A stretch of DNA of 11,383 nt from Flavobacteriaceae bacterium. GTDB lineage: Bacteria > Bacteroidota > Bacteroidia > Flavobacteriales > Flavobacteriaceae. The stretch spans positions 1 through 11,383 of the forward strand of contig JABDMQ010000094.1 of assembly GCA_013001365.1 (NCBI GenBank), read 5' to 3'. Positions 1 through 5,545 of this stretch are shown here, one piece after another. A program made the translations under genes and the position numbers. The notes under the pieces are model-generated. The model worked only from the letters and a program-made list of their open reading frames with translations. It was not told the origin of the DNA and searched no databases. The stretch's first letter is position 1. Each line of letters begins with the position of its first letter.

Positions 1-40
1 CTTCCAGAACATATTTAACGAGGTCGTGGTATTGCTTCAT
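1..40 (-). CDS. thyA: Thymidylate synthase, N-terminal fragment (runs off the left edge)
   Basis: Only the first 13 codons are present. They read MKQYHDLVKYVLE on the minus strand, which matches the usual opening of bacterial ThyA (M-K-Q-Y-x-D-L followed by a helix). The enzyme would methylate dUMP to dTMP using methylene-tetrahydrofolate. The ATG is at 38-40. An AGGA lies 8-11 bases upstream of it, unusually SD-like for this window, inside a perfect hairpin (46-63). The gene lies on the same strand as the nucleoside transporter, 137 bases downstream, so co-transcription is plausible. The call rests on a short N-terminus; the active site is outside the window. Confidence 0.75.
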   Translation of the reverse strand, partial: MKQYHDLVKYVLE

Positions 41-45
41 AATAT

Positions 46-63
46 TTCCTGCGAAAGCAGGAA
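46..63 (-). promoter_or_regulatory. Hairpin over the thyA ribosome-binding region
   Basis: On the minus strand TTCCTGC, loop TTTC, then GCAGGAA form a perfect 7-bp stem that ends 5 bases before the thyA ATG. The only SD-like bases for thyA (AGGA) sit in the 3' arm and would be paired. There is no following T-run, so this is not an intrinsic terminator. Control of translation start is the simplest reading, but it is inferred from structure alone. Confidence 0.5.
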
Positions 64-102
64 TCTCTTTAAGTTAAACCTTGGATTTTCAGAGAATAAA
101 AA

Positions 103-127
103 TATAAAAAGTGCCATGGTCAATGGC
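103..127 (-). terminator. Weak possible terminator or attenuator after the nucleoside transporter
   Basis: On the minus strand GCCAT, loop TGACC, then ATGGC (113-127) make a 5-bp stem. It is followed after two bases by a T-rich run that is interrupted (T5, then a further T-rich stretch down to about 98). The stem is short, so termination would be partial at best. It could reduce read-through from nupC into thyA. Confidence 0.3.
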
Positions 128-149
128 TAAATATTGTCAATTAATATTA

Positions 150-157
150 CAAAGTTA
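150..157 (-). promoter_or_regulatory. thyA: Possible thyA -7 element (TAACTTTG)
   Basis: TAACTTTG on the minus strand is a full match to the Bacteroidota -7 consensus TAnnTTTG and lies about 20 bases beyond the nupC stop. No TTG-type -33 element is seen at the usual distance, which weakens the call. If used, it would give thyA a leader of roughly 100 bases containing both hairpins at 113-127 and 46-63. Confidence 0.35.
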
Positions 158-177
158 TTAACTAAAAAGGAATAGCA

Positions 178-1905
178 CTAGCCGATGATCATACCTGCAA
201 TGGTGGCCGAAAGAAGTGATGCTACCGTTCCTCCGATCAGGGCTCGGATACCGAATTCAGACAATGTCTTGCGCTGTCCCGGAGCCAAAGAGCCAATACC
301 ACCAATCTGGATGCCTATGGATGCAAAATTGGCAAACCCACAAAGCATATAGGTTGCCATGATAATGGATTTCTCATATTTTAAATGAAGGAAGTTCAAA
401 GGATTCTTGAGCTCCGCCAATTGAATATAGCCAACGAATTCGCTGGCAGCCAATTTTATTCCTAATAACTGACCCATAAGTGCCATGTCTTCCTTGGCAA
501 CACCGATGAGCCACATTAGTGGCGCGAATACATATCCTAGTATCAATTCGAGAGAGAACGCTGGGTAAGGTGTATTGTTCTTTGCCCATTCGTTCAAGGA
601 GGTAATATCACCTACCCAGCCCAAAATGCCATTGATCATGGCAATAAAGGCAATGAACACCAATAGCATAGCGCCGACGTTAACGGCAAGCTTCAATCCT
701 TCGGTGGTTCCGTTGGCAATGGCATCCAGGATATTGGAGCCAATGTTCTCTTGAGTGACTTTTATCTCCGTGTCTATCTTTTCGGTCTGCGGATACAGCA
801 TTTTAGAAATAACGATAGCGCCTGGTGCCGCCATTACGGATGCTGCCAATAAATGCTTAGCGTAGAAGATTCTCATGGCTTCATCTTCACCACCTAAAAA
901 TCCGATATACGCCGCCAAGACACCTCCAGCTACAGTGGCCATACCACCGATCATGACCAGAAGTATTTCCGATCTGCTCATTTTCTCCAGATAGGCCTTG
1001 ATCATTAATGGCGATTCCGTCTGACCCAAAAATATGTTCCCAGCAACGCTTAAACTTTCCGCACCAGAGATCTGCAATACCTTGGTAAGTAACCATGCTA
1101 ATCCTTTCACCACTTTTTGTATGATTCCTAGATAGAACAATACCGAGGTCAACGCAGAAAAGAAGATAATAGTTGGCAATATCGAAATGGCGAAGGTCAG
1201 TAATGGCCCTTCGATCTCTCCAGTTCCAAACGACGCAAACAAGAATTTGGTTCCAGCCTCCGTAAAGTCGAGAATGGAAATGAAGATACCGCCAACCCAT
1301 TCGAAAGCTGCTTGAATAAATGGCACTTTCAATACGCCAATGGCGAGTAATAGTTGTGCAGCCAATCCGAAGGATACGGTCCTCCAATTAATGGCCCTAC
1401 GATTCTTGCTAAGCAGGAATGACAATAGCAACAGAACAAACATTCCCAAAGCACCACGCATTAGACTAGACATTGAGAACCCTTGTTTTGGAACGATGTC
1501 CGAGTCTGTTTTCTCTACAGGCAAGACAGCTGTTTCTTGATTCGCATTGCCTGACACCTCGAAATTATAGGACACACCATTTTCGGTAAAAGACAAGGCT
1601 TCATCTGTAAGCTTCGTAATGCGATAATATCTTATTGTATCCGTTGGTTTGGAATAGTAAAAAACCAAAAGGTTGTTTTGGTAGAGATAATCACCTTCGG
1701 CCTTAAGATCGTCCTTGGCTTCAAGTTCGTAATGGAATTTACCCTTTTCAAAGGTCATGAAGTCTGTTGATGGATCAGTTTGAACTACAGATTCTCCAGA
1801 ACTGTTTTCAATGCTTGAAAACGTCCATGTTTTTTCAATACTTTGCGCTATTGTCAAGGAGCCTGCAAACAAGACAGCTACAATAGCTAAAAGTATGTTC
1901 TTCAT
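178..1905 (-). CDS. nupC: CNT-family nucleoside transporter with an N-terminal signal peptide and lipocalin-like domain
   Basis: A 575-residue inner-membrane nucleoside symporter of the concentrative (CNT/NupC) family. The transporter core starts near residue 145 and reaches the C-terminus. It carries the family's substrate and cation-site motifs: GQTESP at 294-299, SEFVGY at 488-493, and CGFANFASIG at 522-531. Residues 1-21 look like a cleavable signal peptide ending in A-Q, and about 22-118 form a compact, mostly beta segment resembling small lipocalin-like domains. Plain bacterial CNTs are about 400 residues, so the extra ~145 residues are an added module. Bacterial CNT N-termini are expected outside the membrane, which agrees with export of this domain. 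The gene starts 11 bases after the BFN stop, so the two are probably one operon. The substrate (pyrimidine or purine nucleosides) cannot be told from sequence alone. Confidence 0.92.
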   Translation of the reverse strand: MKNILLAIVAVLFAGSLTIAQSIEKTWTFSSIENSSGESVVQTDPSTDFMTFEKGKFHYELEAKDDLKAEGDYLYQNNLLVFYYSKPTDTIRYYRITKLTDEALSFTENGVSYNFEVSGNANQETAVLPVEKTDSDIVPKQGFSMSSLMRGALGMFVLLLLSFLLSKNRRAINWRTVSFGLAAQLLLAIGVLKVPFIQAAFEWVGGIFISILDFTEAGTKFLFASFGTGEIEGPLLTFAISILPTIIFFSALTSVLFYLGIIQKVVKGLAWLLTKVLQISGAESLSVAGNIFLGQTESPLMIKAYLEKMSRSEILLVMIGGMATVAGGVLAAYIGFLGGEDEAMRIFYAKHLLAASVMAAPGAIVISKMLYPQTEKIDTEIKVTQENIGSNILDAIANGTTEGLKLAVNVGAMLLVFIAFIAMINGILGWVGDITSLNEWAKNNTPYPAFSLELILGYVFAPLMWLIGVAKEDMALMGQLLGIKLAASEFVGYIQLAELKNPLNFLHLKYEKSIIMATYMLCGFANFASIGIQIGGIGSLAPGQRKTLSEFGIRALIGGTVASLLSATIAGMIIG

Positions 1906-1916
1906 TAAATGTCTAT

Positions 1917-2537
1917 TTAATTCCTTTTGGAAATCTCATCCCGGATCTTCGCAGCTTTTTCGTAATCTTCGTTGGCTACGGCTTCACTTAGCAGTTTGTT
2001 GAGTTCGTCCAAGGTTTTGGATTGATAATTCACAGAGGCGCCTCCAGTCTCTATTTCCTCTGCGATGAGGTCGTCGACCAAGATACTGTCATCAGGTGTG
2101 TCTTCATCATCTTTCTTGGGATTCACCTTTAAATAAATTCCAGCTTTGTCCAGTATGTTCTTGTAGGTGAAAATCGGTGCATCGAATCGCAGCGCCAATG
2201 CAATAGCATCACTTGTTCGCGCATCAATGATCTCTTCAATTTTATCACGCTCACAGATCAAGCTTGAATAAAAAACACCATCTACCAATTTATGGATGAT
2301 CACTTGCTTGACAACAATATCAAATCTATCCGAAAAATTCTTGAAAAGATCATGAGTTAGTGGCCTTGGAGGCTTGATCTCTTTCTCCAATGCAATGGCA
2401 ATGGATTGAGCTTCAAAAGCACCAATTACTATAGGAAGTTTGCGATCTCCATCCACTTCATTAAGAATGAGGGCATAAGCACCATTTTGTGTTTGGCTAT
2501 AGGAAATCCCTTTTATGTTGAGGCGAACTAAACTCAT
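1917..2537 (-). CDS. Bifunctional-nuclease (BFN/DUF151) family protein with C-terminal UVR motif
   Basis: A 206-residue protein. Residues 1-140 are a BFN/DUF151 domain: a near-canonical start (MSLVRLNIKG), a PIVIGAFEAQSI segment at 35-46, and the family hallmark DARTSDAIALALR at 105-117. Residues 141-174 are an acidic linker. Residues 175-203 match a UVR (UvrB/UvrC-type) helical hairpin with the LDEL...NEDYEKAAKIRDEI pattern. Family members have been reported to have DNase and RNase activity, and UVR motifs mediate protein contacts in UvrB/UvrC, so a nucleic-acid or stress role is possible but unproven here. An upstream in-frame TTG at 2552 would add five residues; I prefer the ATG at 2537, which gives the conserved N-terminus. 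It is probably the first gene of a BFN-nupC(-thyA) unit, with a good promoter match just upstream. Confidence 0.9.
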   Translation of the reverse strand: MSLVRLNIKGISYSQTQNGAYALILNEVDGDRKLPIVIGAFEAQSIAIALEKEIKPPRPLTHDLFKNFSDRFDIVVKQVIIHKLVDGVFYSSLICERDKIEEIIDARTSDAIALALRFDAPIFTYKNILDKAGIYLKVNPKKDDEDTPDDSILVDDLIAEEIETGGASVNYQSKTLDELNKLLSEAVANEDYEKAAKIRDEISKRN

Positions 2538-2577
2538 AAATTCGAAATACAAAAGACCGTTTAAATTAGGACTTTAC

Positions 2578-2606
2578 CAAACTTAAACAATCCTTTAAAA
2601 ATACAA
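2578..2606 (-). promoter_or_regulatory. Promoter for the BFN-nupC operon
   Basis: On the minus strand a TTG (2604-2606) is followed after 18 bases by TAAGTTTG (2578-2585), a full match to the Bacteroidota TAnnTTTG -7 element at near-standard spacing. Transcription would start near 2570, about 30 bases before the BFN ATG. This is the best promoter match in the window. I see no terminator between etfA and this point, so read-through from etfBA is also possible. Confidence 0.6.
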
Positions 2607-2616
2607 GTTATAAAAT

Positions 2617-3579
2617 TTATGCGTTTTGTGCTTTAAAATCCTTCAATTTTTGGATTAGAGTTGGTACCACCTCAAATGCATCACCTACAACCCCATAGTC
2701 TGCAGCTTTAAAGAATGGTGCTTCTTCATCTGTATTGATGACCACTTTTACTTTGGAGGCATTAATGCCAGCTAAGTGCTGAATGGCTCCTGAGATCCCA
2801 ATAGCAATATATAGATTGGATGCTACGGGTTTCCCTGTTTGCCCAACGTGCTCGCTATGAGGACGCCATCCAAGGTCGGACACGGGTTTTGAGCATGCTG
2901 TAGCAGCACCAAGGACTTCTGCCAATTCTTCGATCATTCCCCAATTCTCCGGACCTTTAAGACCACGGCCACCAGAAACCACGATTTCAGCATCTGCTAT
3001 GGTCACCTTATCTGTTGCTCGGTCTATTGATTCAACGCTGACACCAGAATCAGGAATGCTAGGTGAAAAATCTTCTGAAGAAGCATTACCTGAAGATTCA
3101 ACCAATCCGAAAGAGTTATTTGAAACTCCAATGATCTTTTTCTCAGCAATGATCTCTGTCATTTCAAATGCTTTATTGGTAAAAGCAGTTCTCTTAACAG
3201 TAAAAGGAGATGTGCTTGAAGGAGCTTCAACCACATTGGAAACATATCCTGCATCTAATCCTACTGCCAAAATTGGAGCGAGATACTTGCTGTCTGCACT
3301 AGAGCTAACGATAACAACACTTGCACCTTCTTTTTCAGCCGCTTGTTTAACGACTTCGGCATAGGCCTTGGCGTTGAATTTATCAAGTTGAGAATTGGTG
3401 ACGTTAAGGACCTTGTCTACGCCATGATTACCTAAGACAGATACGTCATTGGTATTTATGGAAACAGCAGTAACGCTTGTTCCAAGACTGTCTGCAACTG
3501 CCTTTGCATAAGATGCTACTTCTAAGGCAACTTTCTTGAATTGTCCATTATCTGATTCTGTATATACTAAAACTGACAT
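2617..3579 (-). CDS. etfA: Electron transfer flavoprotein, alpha subunit
   Basis: A 320-residue EtfA, the FAD-binding subunit of the soluble heterodimer that accepts electrons from acyl-CoA and related dehydrogenases and passes them to ETF:quinone oxidoreductase. The N-terminal Rossmann-like domain spans about 1-190. The C-terminal FAD domain shows VSGGRGLKGPENW (201-213), the loop ending in HVGQTGK (244-250), and the EtfA signature from LYIAIGISGAIQHLAGIN (256-273) to VVIN (279-282). The position that in mammalian EtfA is the FAD-stacking arginine of the GASR motif is Lys231 here (CSKPVSD). The length is typical. The ATG at 3579 follows the etfB stop by 18 bases, so the two are co-transcribed. 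Confidence 0.97.
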   Translation of the reverse strand: MSVLVYTESDNGQFKKVALEVASYAKAVADSLGTSVTAVSINTNDVSVLGNHGVDKVLNVTNSQLDKFNAKAYAEVVKQAAEKEGASVVIVSSSADSKYLAPILAVGLDAGYVSNVVEAPSSTSPFTVKRTAFTNKAFEMTEIIAEKKIIGVSNNSFGLVESSGNASSEDFSPSIPDSGVSVESIDRATDKVTIADAEIVVSGGRGLKGPENWGMIEELAEVLGAATACSKPVSDLGWRPHSEHVGQTGKPVASNLYIAIGISGAIQHLAGINASKVKVVINTDEEAPFFKAADYGVVGDAFEVVPTLIQKLKDFKAQNA

Positions 3580-3597
3580 GTGTATACGTTTATAAGA

Positions 3598-4344
3598 TTA
3601 AATTACCTTGGCTTCGTTATGAAGTAGGCTAACTAGTTCGTCGATATTGTCTGGAGACACTAATTTCACTGCTCCTTTTTCTGCTGGCTTTTCAAATTTC
3701 ACTGAATTCGTTTTAGCTGAATCTCCAGTAGGCTCTATGACATTCAATGGTTTTTGTCTTGCTTGCATGATACCACGCATATTCGGGATGCGTAATTCGC
3801 TTTCCTCAACCAATCCTTTTTGTCCGCCAACTACCAATGGAAAACTCGTAGAAACAGTTTCCTTACCACCATCTATTTCCCTGATAGCGGTAACATTGGA
3901 GCCTTCAACTTCAAGTCCGATACATGTATTGACAAAATTGGCGTTAGTAAGCGCAGCCACCATTCCAGGAACCATTCCGCCATTGTAATCAATGGATTCA
4001 CGTCCTGCAATAACTAGGTCGTAACCACCATCTTCCATGACCTTGGCCAATTGCTTGGCAACAAATGCGCCGTCTTTTGGATGGCCATTGACCCTTATAG
4101 CTCCATCAGCTCCAATGGCAAGTGCCTTTCTTAGGGTTGGTTCTGTTTCAGGACCTCCAACACTTACTACATCTATACTTGCGCCTTGCTTTTCCTTTAA
4201 CCACATGGCTCGTGTCAGGCCAAATTCATCATTTGGATTAATAACGAATTGAACACCGTTGGTGTCAAATTTCGTATCGCCTTCAGTGAAATTGATCTTG
4301 GATGTGGTGTCAGGAACATGGCTAATACACACTAGAATTTTCAT
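3598..4344 (-). CDS. etfB: Electron transfer flavoprotein, beta subunit
   Basis: A 248-residue EtfB, partner of EtfA, which in characterised ETFs binds AMP and carries the loop that docks onto dehydrogenases. Visible features are the N-terminal strand and loop (MKILVCISHVPDT), GGPETEPTLRKALAIGAD at 63-80, AGRESIDYNGG at 113-123, the EtfB signature around IREIDGGKETVSTSFPLVVG (154-173), and the docking loop ELRIPNMRGIMQARQK (183-198). In that loop Met189 stands where mammalian ETF-beta has the leucine that anchors partner enzymes. The frame can be extended 13 codons to a GTG at 4383, but the ATG at 4344 gives the standard start and length. It is first in the etfBA operon and diverges from pdhB. 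Confidence 0.97.
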   Translation of the reverse strand: MKILVCISHVPDTTSKINFTEGDTKFDTNGVQFVINPNDEFGLTRAMWLKEKQGASIDVVSVGGPETEPTLRKALAIGADGAIRVNGHPKDGAFVAKQLAKVMEDGGYDLVIAGRESIDYNGGMVPGMVAALTNANFVNTCIGLEVEGSNVTAIREIDGGKETVSTSFPLVVGGQKGLVEESELRIPNMRGIMQARQKPLNVIEPTGDSAKTNSVKFEKPAEKGAVKLVSPDNIDELVSLLHNEAKVI

Positions 4345-4382
4345 ATATTTTGCTTTGTTTCTTGAGTAATTTTTTGAGACCA

Positions 4383-4390
4383 CGAAGGTA
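4383..4390 (-). promoter_or_regulatory. etfB: Possible etfBA -7 element (TACCTTCG)
   Basis: TACCTTCG on the minus strand matches TAnnTTTG at all but one position. It lies about 38 bases before the etfB ATG. No clear TTG is present at the -33 distance; that place is occupied by the inverted repeat at 4407-4428, so a protein bound there would overlap the -33 contact. The promoter is plausible but unproven. Confidence 0.4.
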
Positions 4391-4406
4391 AGATAAATTT
4401 ACGTAA

Positions 4407-4428
4407 TTTACTATGCACGCATAGTAAA
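4407..4428. promoter_or_regulatory. Perfect 9-bp inverted repeat, candidate operator between etfB and pdhB
   Basis: TTTACTATG, spacer CACG, CATAGTAAA: the two arms are exact reverse complements in the middle of the divergent intergenic region. A 22-bp dyad with a short spacer and no following T-run on either strand is what a dimeric repressor such as a MarR- or TetR-type protein would bind. It overlaps the presumed -33 region of the etfB promoter and lies about 40 bases upstream of the pdhB -7 candidate. The regulator is not in the window. Confidence 0.5.
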
Positions 4429-4468
4429 ATTTTGAATTTTTACTGTTTTTTATCGCATACATTATTCC

Positions 4469-4476
4469 TATTTTTG
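4469..4476 (+). promoter_or_regulatory. pdhB: Possible pdhB -7 element (TATTTTTG)
   Basis: TATTTTTG is a full match to TAnnTTTG and lies 28 bases before the pdhB ATG, which suits a short leader. The upstream -33 region has no clean TTTG/TTG at the expected spacing (nearest is ACTG at 4442-4445, 23 bases away), so confidence is moderate. Confidence 0.45.
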
Positions 4477-4504
4477 CTTTTCCTGTTTATCTAAGAGAAC
4501 ATAA

Positions 4505-5482
4505 ATGAGAACAATACAATTTAGAGAAGCCGTTTGCGAGGCAATGAGTGAGGAAATGCTCCGAGACGAGGCCGTTTACCTTATGGGTGAGGAAGTAGCA
4601 GAATATAATGGAGCTTATAAGGCTTCCAAAGGCATGCTGGATGAGTTTGGCGAGAAGCGCGTAATCGATACACCAATTGCTGAACTTGGTTTTGCAGGTA
4701 TTGCCATTGGTTCTACAATGACAGGTAATAGGCCAATTGTTGAATACATGACCTTTAATTTCTCATTAGTAGGGATTGACCAGATCATTAATAATGCAGC
4801 TAAGATCAGGCAGATGTCTGGTGGCCAGTTTAAATGTCCAATAGTATTTCGAGGGCCTACGGCTTCAGCAGGACAACTCGGTGCTACGCATTCTCAAGCG
4901 TTTGAAAGTTGGTTTGCCAATACCCCTGGACTGAAAGTTATAGTACCTTCTAATCCATATGATGCCAAGGGACTTTTAAAATCTGCCATTCGTGATGATG
5001 ATCCTGTCATCTTCATGGAGAGTGAGCAGATGTATGGTGATAAGGGAGAAGTACCTGAAGAGGAGTATACGATTCCAATTGGCGTTGCCGAGATCAAGCG
5101 TTCCGGAAATGATGTTACTATTGTTTCCTTCGGAAAAATCATTAAAGAAGCCTATAAAGCTGCAGAAGAACTTGAAAAAGAAGGCATCTCTTGTGAGATC
5201 ATTGATTTGCGAACGGTAAGACCAATGGATCATAATGCCATATTAGAGTCAGTAAAGAAAACCAACAGATTGGTGATATTAGAAGAAGCTTGGCCTTTTG
5301 GTAACGTAGCAACTGAAATAACATACCAGGTTCAATCCCAGATTTTCGATTATTTGGATGCACCAATTGTAAAGATCAATACAGCAGATACACCAGCACC
5401 TTATTCTCCAGTGTTATTGGAGGAATGGATACCTAATAGCAATGACGTGATCAAAGCTGTAAAGAAAGTGATGTACAAATAA
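4505..5482 (+). CDS. pdhB: Pyruvate dehydrogenase E1 component, beta subunit
   Basis: A 325-residue transketolase-like E1 beta subunit. With E1 alpha it forms the thiamine-diphosphate enzyme that decarboxylates pyruvate and acetylates the E2 lipoyl group. The pyrimidine-binding domain (1-175) has TPIAELGFAGIAIG at 56-69, with Glu60 at the cofactor-activating position, and GATHSQ at 126-131, with His129 at the expected active-site position. The transketolase C-terminal domain (about 190-315) has IDLRTVRPMD and the EEAWPFG segment. Length and architecture are normal. E1 alpha and E2 are not adjacent here, so the complex must be completed by genes elsewhere. A branched-chain or acetoin dehydrogenase beta subunit is a less likely alternative. 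A strong terminator follows directly. Confidence 0.93.
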   Translation: MRTIQFREAVCEAMSEEMLRDEAVYLMGEEVAEYNGAYKASKGMLDEFGEKRVIDTPIAELGFAGIAIGSTMTGNRPIVEYMTFNFSLVGIDQIINNAAKIRQMSGGQFKCPIVFRGPTASAGQLGATHSQAFESWFANTPGLKVIVPSNPYDAKGLLKSAIRDDDPVIFMESEQMYGDKGEVPEEEYTIPIGVAEIKRSGNDVTIVSFGKIIKEAYKAAEELEKEGISCEIIDLRTVRPMDHNAILESVKKTNRLVILEEAWPFGNVATEITYQVQSQIFDYLDAPIVKINTADTPAPYSPVLLEEWIPNSNDVIKAVKKVMYK

Positions 5483-5504
5483 AACGCAAATTAAAGCGTT
5501 ATAG

Positions 5505-5539
5505 AAACTGCATCAACAGTGTTGTTGATGCAGTTTTTT
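5505..5539 (+). terminator. Strong intrinsic terminator after pdhB
   Basis: AAACTGCATCAACA (5505-5518), loop GTGT, then TGTTGATGCAGTTT (5523-5536) form a perfect 14-bp stem running into a six-T tract (5534-5539). This is the clearest terminator for pdhB. It ends 6 bases before the start codon of the next gene, so it also lies where that gene's leader would be. Confidence 0.92.
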
Positions 5540-5545
5540 ATCGAT

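Noticed and set aside
887..1387. 166-codon open frame overlapping the nucleoside transporter gene
   Set aside because: It overlaps the CNT core in another frame, and its translation is rich in Trp, Cys and Arg with no domain pattern; it is a shadow of the real gene.
2538..2552. TTG start five codons upstream for the BFN protein
   Set aside because: The ATG at 2537 gives the conserved MSLVRLNIKG opening; the upstream residues look like leader sequence.
4345..4383. GTG start 13 codons upstream for EtfB
   Set aside because: It adds a lysine-rich segment not found in EtfB and would put the start on top of the -7 promoter candidate; the ATG at 4344 gives the normal length.
5483..5500. Small inverted repeat AACGC/GCGTT just after the pdhB stop
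   Set aside because: Only 5 bp with an AT-rich 8-base loop; too weak beside the 14-bp terminator that follows.
5519..5545. GTG (5519) or ATG (5528) as start of the DUF5686 gene
   Set aside because: Both lie within the pdhB terminator stem and would place nine or six extra residues, including two Phe, before a signal peptide that starts cleanly at 5546.
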